Shown: positions 1 to 5,665 of the stretch, piece after piece | How positions within the stretch are numbered: position 1 is the stretch's first letter | Layout: each line of letters begins with the position of its first letter | Source of the DNA: an uncultured Desulfuromonas sp. | GTDB lineage: Bacteria > Desulfobacterota > Desulfuromonadia > Desulfuromonadales > Trichloromonadaceae | Length of the DNA stretch: 10,644 nt | Assembly (NCBI GenBank): GCA_937982495.1 | Contig: CALJLX010000251.1 | Coordinates: 1 to 10,644, forward strand | Direction: 5' to 3' | Program-made: the position numbers and the translations under genes | Notes under the pieces: model-generated | The model's input: the letters and a program-made list of their open reading frames with translations, nothing else | Database searches by the model: none | What the model was told of the DNA's origin: nothing

Positions 1-74
1 AGAATGGCGTAATTGCCGCAGCCGGGACACCAGGCGACGTCGCATCCTTCGCGGACAAAGGGATTGCCGTTCAT
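1..74 (-). CDS. 2-oxoacid:acceptor oxidoreductase beta subunit (TPP-binding), N-terminal fragment
   Basis: Only the first 24 codons are in the window; the gene runs off the left edge. The visible N-terminus contains WCPGCGN (residues 15-21), with Cys11, Cys16 and Cys19. The CPGCG signature is typical of the thiamine-diphosphate-binding beta subunit of 2-oxoacid:ferredoxin oxidoreductases, where it helps bind a [4Fe-4S] cluster. The start is supported by GGGAGGTG about 7 nt upstream, inside the 3' end of the alpha gene. The ATG overlaps the alpha stop codon as ATGA (positions 74-71), which suggests translational coupling and equal subunit production. The subunit would catalyse CoA-dependent oxidative decarboxylation of a 2-oxoacid together with the alpha chain, in the cytoplasm. 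The substrate cannot be told from this fragment. Confidence 0.9.
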   Translation of the reverse strand, partial: MNGNPFVREGCDVAWCPGCGNYAI

Positions 75-1780
75 GGGTTCACCTCCCGACGCAAGCGGTT
101 TTCCACATCCTCGACGCTGAAGGGTCGGCCGTCGTAGCGCAGCCAGTGGGCGTCCGCCCGCCGCCCGGTTTCTCGCTGGATGAGGCGGGCGAATTGGCCG
201 GTGGCGTTGTTTTCAATGACGATCAGCCGGGGTGCCTCAAGCAGATGGCGTTTGAACGCTTCCGGCAAGGGATAGACCTGGGCGCAATACAGGCAGGCCG
301 TGGCCGGATCGGCGACCTGGGCGAGTGCCTCCTCGACGGCGGCGCGGGTCGATCCCCAACCGACGATCAACCGGCGCGGATTCGCCGGGCCGGACCAGCA
401 GGGTGGAAACTCCGGACGATCCCGCAGCAGCGCGAGCTTTTTCAGCCGTTTATTTACCATGGCGAGGCGCACCTCCGCTTCTTCGGTGATGAAGCCGGAT
501 TCGTCGTGTTCATCGCTGTCGACCCGGACCAAGCCGTGCCCGTGGCCGGGAATGCCCCGGGGCGAGAGGCCGTTTTCGCTGGCGGCGTAGCGCCGATAAT
601 CGGCCGCGGTGGCGACGATGCGCGGCACGGGTGGTATGTCCGGGAGGGGGAGGGTGTCGAGATCATAAGCACTGTCGAGCAGGTATTGGTCGGTGAGGAT
701 GAAGACCGGGCATTGGCTGGCGTCGGCCAGGATAAAGGCCTGTTCGGCGCAGCGGAAGGCCTCCTCGAGGGTGCCGGGGGCGAGGATGGCGCGGGGGAAT
801 TCGCCGTGGCCGGCGTACAGGGCCAGATCGAGATCGCCCTGCTCGGTGCGGGTCGGCAAGCCGGTGGCCGGGCCGGGGCGCTGGGCCAGATGGATGACCA
901 TGGGCGACTCGATGGCCCCGGCCAGGCTGAGGCCTTCCGCCATCAGGGCGAAGCCGCCGCCCGAGGTGCTGACCATGGCCCGGCCGCCGGCGTACCAACC
1001 GCCGAGGCCCATGTTGATGGCGGCGATTTCGTCCTCGGCCTGTTCCACGACGATGCCGAAGCGTTCGGCGTATTGGGCCAGGAACTGAAGTACCCCGGTG
1101 CTCGGCGACATGGGATAGGAGGCGATGAAATTACAGCCGCCGGCGATGGCGCCCAGCCCGACGGCCTGGCTGCCGTTCAGGAAGATGCGTCCGGCAAGAT
1201 CCGGGTTGGCGGCGAGGTGAAAGTCCGGGCGGCTTTCTTCGGCGGCGGTTTGGCCCCGGTCCCAGCCGAGGCGGGCGGCGTGGAGATTCGAATCCAGCAC
1301 CTCCGGTCCTTTGTCGGCGAAGAGTTCGCGCAGGGTCGTTTCCAGCGGCGCCGGCGGCAGGCCGAGAAGTCCGGCGACAAAACCGCCGGCGATGCCATTG
1401 GCCAGGATTTTGTCGCCCGCCTGGCGGGCCAACTCCGCCAGGGGCAGGGACAGCAGGCCGTCGATTTCCCCCAGGGTCGCGGGATCGCCGATCAGCAAGG
1501 TTTTTGGCGTTATTCGATTGGCCAGCCAGGCATGGGCATCGCGGTCGAGCAGGACGCCGATGTCCATGCGTTCGATATGGGCGCGCACCGGTTCGGACGC
1601 CGCCCGGATGCTGGCCGAATTGCTGCCGCCGCGAACGCGGGACATGTACTCCTTGGTGGCGAAGACATGCAGCCCGGCGGCTTTCAGCATCCTGGTGAGA
1701 ATCGTTTCCAGGGTTTGAATCCCCTGGCCGGCTTCGCCGCCGAGGACGATGGCGACTTCGTTTTCATGGCGGTAAGGCAT
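71..1780 (-). CDS. 2-oxoacid:acceptor oxidoreductase, fused gamma-alpha subunit (KorA-like)
   Basis: This 569-residue cytoplasmic subunit couples oxidation of a 2-oxoacid to its acyl-CoA with reduction of ferredoxin or a similar acceptor. The gamma domain comes first (about residues 8-180), with the glycine-rich GGEAGQG at 14-20 and YMSRVRGGSN at 45-54. The alpha (pyrimidine-binding) domain follows, with GLGAIAGGCNFIASYPMSPS at 208-227, EQAEDEIAAI at 246-255 and RPGPATGLPTRTEQGDL at 301-317. A C-terminal transketolase-like domain contains VGWGSTR (473-479) and VIENNATGQF (521-530). The length and gamma-then-alpha order match the fused family. The ATG at 1780 is preceded by GAGAGGAG about 7 nt upstream. 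It is followed by the beta gene with a 4-bp overlap. The architecture is that of 2-oxoglutarate oxidoreductases (KorAB), and a TCA role would suit the nearby aconitase, but pyruvate, branched-chain or other 2-oxoacids are not excluded, so no symbol is given. Confidence 0.93.
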   Translation of the reverse strand: MPYRHENEVAIVLGGEAGQGIQTLETILTRMLKAAGLHVFATKEYMSRVRGGSNSASIRAASEPVRAHIERMDIGVLLDRDAHAWLANRITPKTLLIGDPATLGEIDGLLSLPLAELARQAGDKILANGIAGGFVAGLLGLPPAPLETTLRELFADKGPEVLDSNLHAARLGWDRGQTAAEESRPDFHLAANPDLAGRIFLNGSQAVGLGAIAGGCNFIASYPMSPSTGVLQFLAQYAERFGIVVEQAEDEIAAINMGLGGWYAGGRAMVSTSGGGFALMAEGLSLAGAIESPMVIHLAQRPGPATGLPTRTEQGDLDLALYAGHGEFPRAILAPGTLEEAFRCAEQAFILADASQCPVFILTDQYLLDSAYDLDTLPLPDIPPVPRIVATAADYRRYAASENGLSPRGIPGHGHGLVRVDSDEHDESGFITEEAEVRLAMVNKRLKKLALLRDRPEFPPCWSGPANPRRLIVGWGSTRAAVEEALAQVADPATACLYCAQVYPLPEAFKRHLLEAPRLIVIENNATGQFARLIQRETGRRADAHWLRYDGRPFSVEDVENRLRREVNP

Positions 1781-1821
1781 GGGGCTGCTCCTCTCGGTGG
1801 CGTTGCGGGTGGCTGCTACCC

Positions 1822-1827
1822 ATTATA
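1822..1827 (-). promoter_or_regulatory. -10 box of the 2-oxoacid oxidoreductase operon
   Basis: On the minus strand this is a perfect TATAAT, 42 nt upstream of the alpha-subunit start. That would give a 5' leader of roughly 35 nt holding the GAGAGGAG ribosome site. I see no good TTGACA-like -35 at 16-18 nt spacing, so the promoter call rests on the -10 alone. It lies in the 187-bp divergent region shared with the small gene at 1968. Confidence 0.5.
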
Positions 1828-1910
1828 GCCAGTGTCTTCCGATCCGCTCCTTTTGAAGTTTTTTTCAGGATTTTATGATGATCTAGGGGTAGTATGCGAT
1901 TATTCGAATG

Positions 1911-1919
1911 TGCTAAAAT
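1911..1919 (+). promoter_or_regulatory. Extended -10 promoter for the 71-residue protein gene
   Basis: The sequence TGCTAAAAT fits an extended -10 element (TGn followed by TAAAAT, five of six to consensus). Transcription would begin near 1926, leaving a leader of about 42 nt to the ATG at 1968. No -35 consensus lies at the right distance, which is common for extended -10 promoters. A second, weaker candidate is TTGAAG (1853-1858) with TATGAT (1874-1879), but its spacer is only 15 nt. Confidence 0.45.
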
Positions 1920-1967
1920 GAAATCACGGCAGGAGATGTGAGGGGGAAGAAAAGAAAGGAGCATAAA

Positions 1968-2183
1968 ATGAAAAAAGAGCGATTCGAACATCACTGTCTC
2001 GAAGCCGAAGCCGGACGAGACGCGTTTGTCGCGCATCCCTTCAGCCGTGAAGAAGGGATGGTTATCAGTTGCAGCCTGACCAGCGGACATATGCTTATTC
2101 GGACCCCGGACAACAATAAACGTTGCTGGGATTATCGCGAATGCGAGGACTTGGCCCATCCCAAATCCGGGCCGATGATCTAG
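1968..2183 (+). CDS. Small Cys-containing protein of unknown function (71 aa)
   Basis: This is a compact soluble protein that I cannot assign to a named family with confidence. It has four cysteines (10, 35, 53 and 59). The last two sit in CWDYREC (53-59), resembling CW..C motifs found in small or C-terminal metal- or redox-associated modules of related bacteria; that resemblance is inference. The middle reads like a beta-rich segment (VISCSLTSGHMLIRTP, 32-47). There is no signal peptide or membrane segment. The ATG at 1968 is chosen because AAAGGAG (1955-1961) lies 6 nt upstream; an in-frame GTG at 1938 would place that ribosome site inside the gene. It is probably monocistronic, with an extended -10 promoter upstream and a strong terminator just after the stop. 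It is divergent from the 2-oxoacid oxidoreductase operon. A metal- or redox-binding role is possible but not shown. Confidence 0.8.
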   Translation: MKKERFEHHCLEAEAGRDAFVAHPFSREEGMVISCSLTSGHMLIRTPDNNKRCWDYRECEDLAHPKSGPMI

Positions 2184-2212
2184 GAACAACAACTCGATGA
2201 ACGGGAAGGAGG

Positions 2213-2242
2213 CAAAAGGCGCACGATGCGCCTTTTGTTGTT
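2213..2242 (+). terminator. Rho-independent terminator after the 71-residue protein gene
   Basis: An 11-bp perfect stem, CAAAAGGCGCA (2213-2223) with TGCGCCTTTTG (2227-2237), closes on a 3-nt CGA loop and runs into TTGTTTT. It lies 30 nt after the stop codon. The AACAACAA at 2185-2192 could also pair with TTGTTGTT at 2235-2242, giving an alternative longer-range structure. Confidence 0.85.
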
Positions 2243-2258
2243 TTGGGGGCCGTCAGAT

Positions 2259-2286
2259 TTGACAGCGCGGGGGGAAGCGCTAAGGT
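2259..2286 (+). promoter_or_regulatory. Candidate promoter for the diiron protein-aconitase pair
   Basis: A perfect TTGACA -35 box (2259-2264) is followed 16 nt later by TAAGGT (2281-2286), a poor -10. A better -10, TTTAAT (2286-2291), is 21 nt away, which is too far for a normal pairing. A short inverted repeat, AGCGC (2264-2268) and GCGCT (2277-2281), fills the spacer and could bind a regulator. The position just after a terminator and 46-73 nt before the next gene supports a promoter here, but the exact -10 is uncertain. Confidence 0.4.
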
Positions 2287-2331
2287 TTAATCTCTGTAAC
2301 GTCACCGAAATGAACAACGTGGGAGGACCTC

Positions 2332-2844
2332 ATGAATGTCTACGATTTTGCCATGAAGATGGAGTTGGACGGCAAGACCTATTACGAAAAACTGGCGGCG
2401 GCGACCAAGGTCACGGGGCTTCGTAATATTTTTCTGGGTCTCGCCGAGGATGAACAAAAACATTACGAAATTTTTCAGGCGCTGAAAAATCAGGAGGCCC
2501 CGGCCATGACCGACTCGACGGCGCTGGAAAATGCCCGGAACATTTTTGAAAAGCTGATCGCCGAAAAATCCGTGGCCGGCTCGACGGGGGATGATCTCGC
2601 GGGTTATCGGCACGCGATGAAGCTCGAAGCGGAAAGTTTCCGGTTTTACGAAGAGATCGCCATCCACACCCCGGCCCCCGGGATTAAACAGCTGCTTTCG
2701 CGGATCGCCGGCGAGGAGCGTAAGCATTTCAACATCCTGCAAAATGTCTTCGATTTCGTCAACGCGCCGAACCAGTACCTGGCTTGGGCCGAGTTCAGCA
2801 ATCTGGATGAATTCAGAAATTTCGGGAGGGATGTAGATTTGTAA
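2332..2844 (+). CDS. Ferritin-like diiron protein, rubrerythrin family without rubredoxin domain
   Basis: This 170-residue cytoplasmic protein is a four-helix-bundle diiron protein. Both halves of the ferritin-like repeat are visible. Helix 1 has MELDGKTYYEKLA with Glu11, and helix 2 has DEQKH with Glu41 and His44. The second half has KLEAESFRFYEEIA with Glu99 and EERKH with Glu129 and His132. These six residues match the two E...ExxH sets that hold a rubrerythrin-type diiron site. The C-terminal rubredoxin [FeS4] domain of classical rubrerythrin is absent; the protein instead ends in a short aromatic tail (QYLAWAEF, 148-155). Family members reduce peroxide or handle iron, but the exact role here is unknown. 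GGGAGG lies about 6 nt before the ATG. Aconitase begins 52 bp downstream with no terminator between them, so co-transcription is likely. This would place a peroxide- or iron-handling protein next to an oxidant-sensitive Fe-S enzyme. Confidence 0.88.
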   Translation: MNVYDFAMKMELDGKTYYEKLAAATKVTGLRNIFLGLAEDEQKHYEIFQALKNQEAPAMTDSTALENARNIFEKLIAEKSVAGSTGDDLAGYRHAMKLEAESFRFYEEIAIHTPAPGIKQLLSRIAGEERKHFNILQNVFDFVNAPNQYLAWAEFSNLDEFRNFGRDVDL

Positions 2845-2896
2845 TCCAACCGGCAGGGCGGAACAAAATCGGCTTTATGAGCAAGGAGGTACGGAT

Positions 2897-4861
2897 ATGG
2901 TCATGACCAGGAATCTGACGCAAAAAATCCTGGAGGCGCATCTGGTTTCGGGACGTTTGCACCCCGGCGAGGAGATCGCCGTTCGGATCGATCATACCCT
3001 GTTGCAGGATGCCACCGGCACCATGGCGATGCTCGAATTCGAGGCCCTCGGTCTCGATCGCGTGCGGGCCGAACTCGCGGCCCAATATGTCGACCACAAT
3101 CTGCTGCAAACCGATTTCAAGAACGCCGACGACCACCGCTATCTGCAGACCGCCTGCGCTCGCTACGGCATCCATTTCAGCCGCCCCGGCAACGGTATCT
3201 CCCATCAGGTGCATATGGAACGTTTCGGTCGGCCGGGTTTGACCATGCTCGGCGCCGACAGCCACACGCCGGGGGCCGCCGGGGTGTCGATGCTGGCGAT
3301 CGGCGCCGGCGGCCTGGACGTGGCCATGGCGATGGCCGGGCACCCTTATTATTTTCCGTGCCCGCGGGTGTTGGGGGTGCGCCTGCTGGGACAACTGTCC
3401 GACTGGGTCAGCGCCAAGGATGTCATCCTCGAATTGCTCAGGCGTTTTGATGTCAAGGGCTGCGTCGGCAAGGTGATCGAGTATTACGGACCCGGTGTCG
3501 CGACCCTGTCGGCCACCGACCGCGAAACCATCGGCAACATGGGGACGGAACTCGGCGCGACCAGTACGATTTTCCCTTCGGATGGGCGCACCCGGGAATA
3601 TCTTCAGGCCCAGGGGCGCGGCCCGGACTGGCGCCCGCTCGAAGCCGACCCCGGATGCGACTATGACGAACATCTGGAGCTCGATCTGGCCACGATTGAG
3701 CCCTTGATCGCCTGTCCCTCGTCCCCGGGCAACGTCAAGCCCGTGCGGGAGGTGGCCGGAATCCGCGTCGATCAGGTCATCATCGGCTCGTCGGTCAATT
3801 CCTCGTTCCGCGATCTGATGGTGACGGCCAGGATCATCGAAGGGCGGCACGCCCATCCCGACACCTCCTTGCACATCAATCCCGGCAGCCGCCAGGTGCT
3901 TGAAAACGTGGCCGCGCAGGGGGGGCTCATGGCCCTGCTGCTGGCCGGCGCCCGAGTCCATCAAAGCGGCTGCTTGGGCTGCATCGGCATGGGGCAGGCA
4001 CCGGGAACCGGGCAGGTTTCCCTGCGCACTTTCCCCCGTAACTTCCCGGGGCGTTCCGGCACCAAGGATGATCGAGTCTATCTTTGTTCGCCGGAAACCG
4101 GCATCGCCGCCGCCATCACAGGCGTCATCACCGACCCCCGCGAGCTGGGCCGGGAAATGGCCTATCCCCGCATCCGGGACCCGGAGAGCTATGTGGTCGA
4201 CGAGTCGTCGATCATCTTTCCCATGGACGAATTACGTCAAACGACCATCGAACGGGGGCCCAACATCAGGCCGCTGCCCGAGTTCGCGCCCCTGTCCGAG
4301 TCCCTGGAAGTCGAGGTGGCGATCAAGGTCGGAGATAATATTTCCACGGATGGCATCATGCCTGCCGGCAGCGAAATCCTGCCCCTGCGGTCCAATATCG
4401 ACGCCATCAGCGAGTATGTCTTTCACTTGGTCGATCCGGAGTTCGTCCGCCGTATCAAGGGACGCGGCGACCTGGTGGTGATCGGCGGCGAAAACTATGG
4501 CCAGGGTTCGAGCCGCGAACATGCCGCCCTGGCCCCGCGCCATCTCGGGGTGCGGGTAAAAATCGCCAAGAGCTTCGCCCGCATCCATCAGGCGAATCTG
4601 TGCAATTTCGGCATTCTTCCGCTTCGGTTTCAAGATTTCGCGGACTATGACGGACTCGCGCTCGGCGAACGGCTGGTATTCGACGGGCTGCGGCGGCGAC
4701 TGGAACAGGGCGACAGCCTGATTCCGGTCCGCGTCGGCCGGCGGGAAATAGTCACGATCCTGGACGTTTCCGACCGCCAGCGGCAGCACCTGCTCGCCGG
4801 CGGCACCCTGAATTTCATCCGGAATGAGTTGTCCGGACGAGTCTTTGCGAAGAATAAGTGA
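2897..4861 (+). CDS. acn: Aconitate hydratase, ~650-residue 'Aquifex-type', with unusual cluster motif
   Basis: This 654-residue enzyme would interconvert citrate and isocitrate in the cytoplasm. The N-terminal three-domain body contains LQDATGT (36-42), VDHN (65-68), GISHQVH (100-106), ADSHTPG (120-126) and NMGTELGAT (214-222). CLGC (Cys359, Cys362) gives two cluster ligands, and RNFPGRSG (381-388) gives the substrate arginines. The C-terminal swivel domain has GDNISTDGIMP (479-489) and NYGQGSSREHA (533-543), including the catalytic Ser-Ser-Arg. By comparison with mitochondrial aconitase, the third cluster Cys should lie in a GSCTNSS motif; here residues 297-303 read GSSVNSS, so it is Ser299. 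All other expected active-site residues are present. A strong AAGGAGGT (2883-2890) sits 6 nt before the ATG at 2897, favouring it over the in-frame ATG at 2903. It is likely co-transcribed with the diiron protein upstream. A related hydro-lyase (for example a homoaconitase-like enzyme) is a less likely alternative. Confidence 0.9.
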   Translation: MVMTRNLTQKILEAHLVSGRLHPGEEIAVRIDHTLLQDATGTMAMLEFEALGLDRVRAELAAQYVDHNLLQTDFKNADDHRYLQTACARYGIHFSRPGNGISHQVHMERFGRPGLTMLGADSHTPGAAGVSMLAIGAGGLDVAMAMAGHPYYFPCPRVLGVRLLGQLSDWVSAKDVILELLRRFDVKGCVGKVIEYYGPGVATLSATDRETIGNMGTELGATSTIFPSDGRTREYLQAQGRGPDWRPLEADPGCDYDEHLELDLATIEPLIACPSSPGNVKPVREVAGIRVDQVIIGSSVNSSFRDLMVTARIIEGRHAHPDTSLHINPGSRQVLENVAAQGGLMALLLAGARVHQSGCLGCIGMGQAPGTGQVSLRTFPRNFPGRSGTKDDRVYLCSPETGIAAAITGVITDPRELGREMAYPRIRDPESYVVDESSIIFPMDELRQTTIERGPNIRPLPEFAPLSESLEVEVAIKVGDNISTDGIMPAGSEILPLRSNIDAISEYVFHLVDPEFVRRIKGRGDLVVIGGENYGQGSSREHAALAPRHLGVRVKIAKSFARIHQANLCNFGILPLRFQDFADYDGLALGERLVFDGLRRRLEQGDSLIPVRVGRREIVTILDVSDRQRQHLLAGGTLNFIRNELSGRVFAKNK

Positions 4862-4866
4862 AAGGT

Positions 4867-4890
4867 CGAAACCCACCGCGCCGGGTTTCG
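4867..4890. other. Hairpin in the convergent gap after aconitase
   Basis: An 8-bp perfect inverted repeat, CGAAACCC (4867-4874) and GGGTTTCG (4883-4890), with an 8-nt loop, sits 5 nt after the aconitase stop. It lies in the 72-bp gap between two convergent genes. No T-run follows on either strand, so it is not a classic intrinsic terminator. It could be a Rho-assisted stop or a 3'-end stabiliser. Confidence 0.35.
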
Positions 4891-4933
4891 CTCCACCCGC
4901 CGGCTGTGTCGCGCGGCGGATGAGCGATTCGGC

Positions 4934-5509
4934 TCACTCCTTGATTTTCCCGAGCAGCCAGGCCATGTTCTCGCCGAGGGTCTTCATCGTCTGCAAGCCC
5001 TCGGCGTCCTGTTTGACGTCGCCGATTTCCCGGCCGATGGCGATGTTCCAGTAGCTGGAGCCGGGGACGATCATCTGGCTGATGAGAAAGAAGTGGTTGA
5101 GGGAGTCGAAGGCGTGGATCGCGCCGCCGCGCCGTACGGCGACCACGCCCGCCCCGACCTTGCGCCGCAGCATGTCGCCGTTGGCGCGGGCGGTCATGCC
5201 GGCGCGGTCGATCAGCGCCTTGATCTCGCTGGTGACGTCGGCGAAGTAGGTGGGGGAGGCGAGCAGGATGCCGTCGGCGGCACGCATTTTGGCGATGCAG
5301 TCGTTGATGCAGTCATCCTTCACCGCGCAGCTGCCGTCCTTGGTCTTGAAGCACTGATAGCAGGCGATGCAGCCGCGCGGATGTTCTCCGGCCAGTTGCA
5401 CCAGCTCGGTTTCGATTCCCGCTTTCCCCAGTTCCTCGAAAACCTGCCGGACCAGGATGGCGGTGTTGCCGTCGCGGCGGGCGCTGCCGGAAAATGCCAC
5501 AACTTTCAT
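4934..5509 (-). CDS. NAD(P)H-dependent FMN reductase / iron-sulfur flavoprotein (Isf-like)
   Basis: This 191-residue cytoplasmic protein has a flavodoxin-like fold. The FMN phosphate loop is GSARRDGNT (8-16). SPTYFADVTSEIKALIDR (85-102) is the second FMN-contacting segment typical of the NADPH-dependent FMN reductase superfamily. Between them lies a compact cysteine cluster, Cys47-x2-Cys50-x2-Cys53-x7-Cys61, which fits the CX2CX2CX4-7C pattern of archaeal and bacterial iron-sulfur flavoproteins that bind [4Fe-4S]. Cys67 and Cys71 follow. Such proteins move electrons between ferredoxin-like donors and acceptors such as O2, peroxide or quinones; the substrate here is unknown. The start at 5509 follows GGAGGAG at good spacing, and an upstream in-frame ATG at 5551 adds a poorly matching 14-residue extension. 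It appears monocistronic, convergent with aconitase, with an inverted repeat over its -10 box. Confidence 0.85.
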   Translation of the reverse strand: MKVVAFSGSARRDGNTAILVRQVFEELGKAGIETELVQLAGEHPRGCIACYQCFKTKDGSCAVKDDCINDCIAKMRAADGILLASPTYFADVTSEIKALIDRAGMTARANGDMLRRKVGAGVVAVRRGGAIHAFDSLNHFFLISQMIVPGSSYWNIAIGREIGDVKQDAEGLQTMKTLGENMAWLLGKIKE

Positions 5510-5543
5510 GGTTGCTCCTCCCTTCGGTGGTATGGTGGGTCTT

Positions 5544-5568
5544 CGCGGCAAGTATACACCCTGCCGCG
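5544..5568 (-). promoter_or_regulatory. Operator-like inverted repeat around the -10 box of the flavoprotein gene
   Basis: Arms CGCGGCA (5544-5550) and TGCCGCG (5562-5568) are a perfect 7-bp inverted repeat with an 11-nt centre. On the minus strand the centre holds TATACT (5556-5551), a five-of-six -10 box, 42 nt before the flavoprotein ATG. A repressor bound here would cover the promoter core. No good -35 is visible, so activation or a weak promoter is also possible. The assignment is by position and symmetry only. Confidence 0.45.
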
Positions 5569-5599
5569 TCCTTCATCCCGATTTTTTTAATCCTACGAA

Positions 5600-5633
5600 A
5601 AAGGCGCTTTCTCCTTTCGGAAAAAGCGCCTTT
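5600..5633 (-). terminator. Intrinsic terminator of the speE-speA operon
   Basis: AAAGGCGCTTT (5600-5610) and AAAGCGCCTTT (5623-5633) form an 11-bp stem. After one mismatch it extends by three more pairs (TCC/GGA) to a 4-nt loop. Read on the minus strand, the stem ends in CCTTTTTCG, giving a short U-run. It starts 32 nt after the speA stop, and the next minus-strand promoter follows it. Confidence 0.85.
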
Positions 5634-5665
5634 CGCACATGCCGGGCAGCCACGGGGGGCCGGCC

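Noticed and set aside
146..1828. A 560-codon plus-strand open frame opposite the 2-oxoacid oxidoreductase alpha gene
   Set aside because: It is a by-product of GC-rich codon use on the other strand. Its translation is rich in Gly, Ala and Gln with no recognisable domain, while the minus-strand frame has clear family motifs throughout.
1968..2331. A toxin-antitoxin or phage remnant made of the small gene and the short frame after it
   Set aside because: The second frame is not credible, and the first has none of the features of toxins or antitoxins; base composition matches the surroundings and there are no mobile-element borders.
2226..2426. A 66-codon open frame after a strong ribosome-site-like sequence at 2204-2212
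   Set aside because: Its start lies in the terminator loop, 13 nt from the ribosome-like site, and it overlaps the diiron gene in another frame with no recognisable product.
2813..3964. A 383-codon minus-strand open frame opposite aconitase
   Set aside because: It is a shadow of the aconitase gene; its product is Gly/His/Gln-rich and matches no family I recognise.
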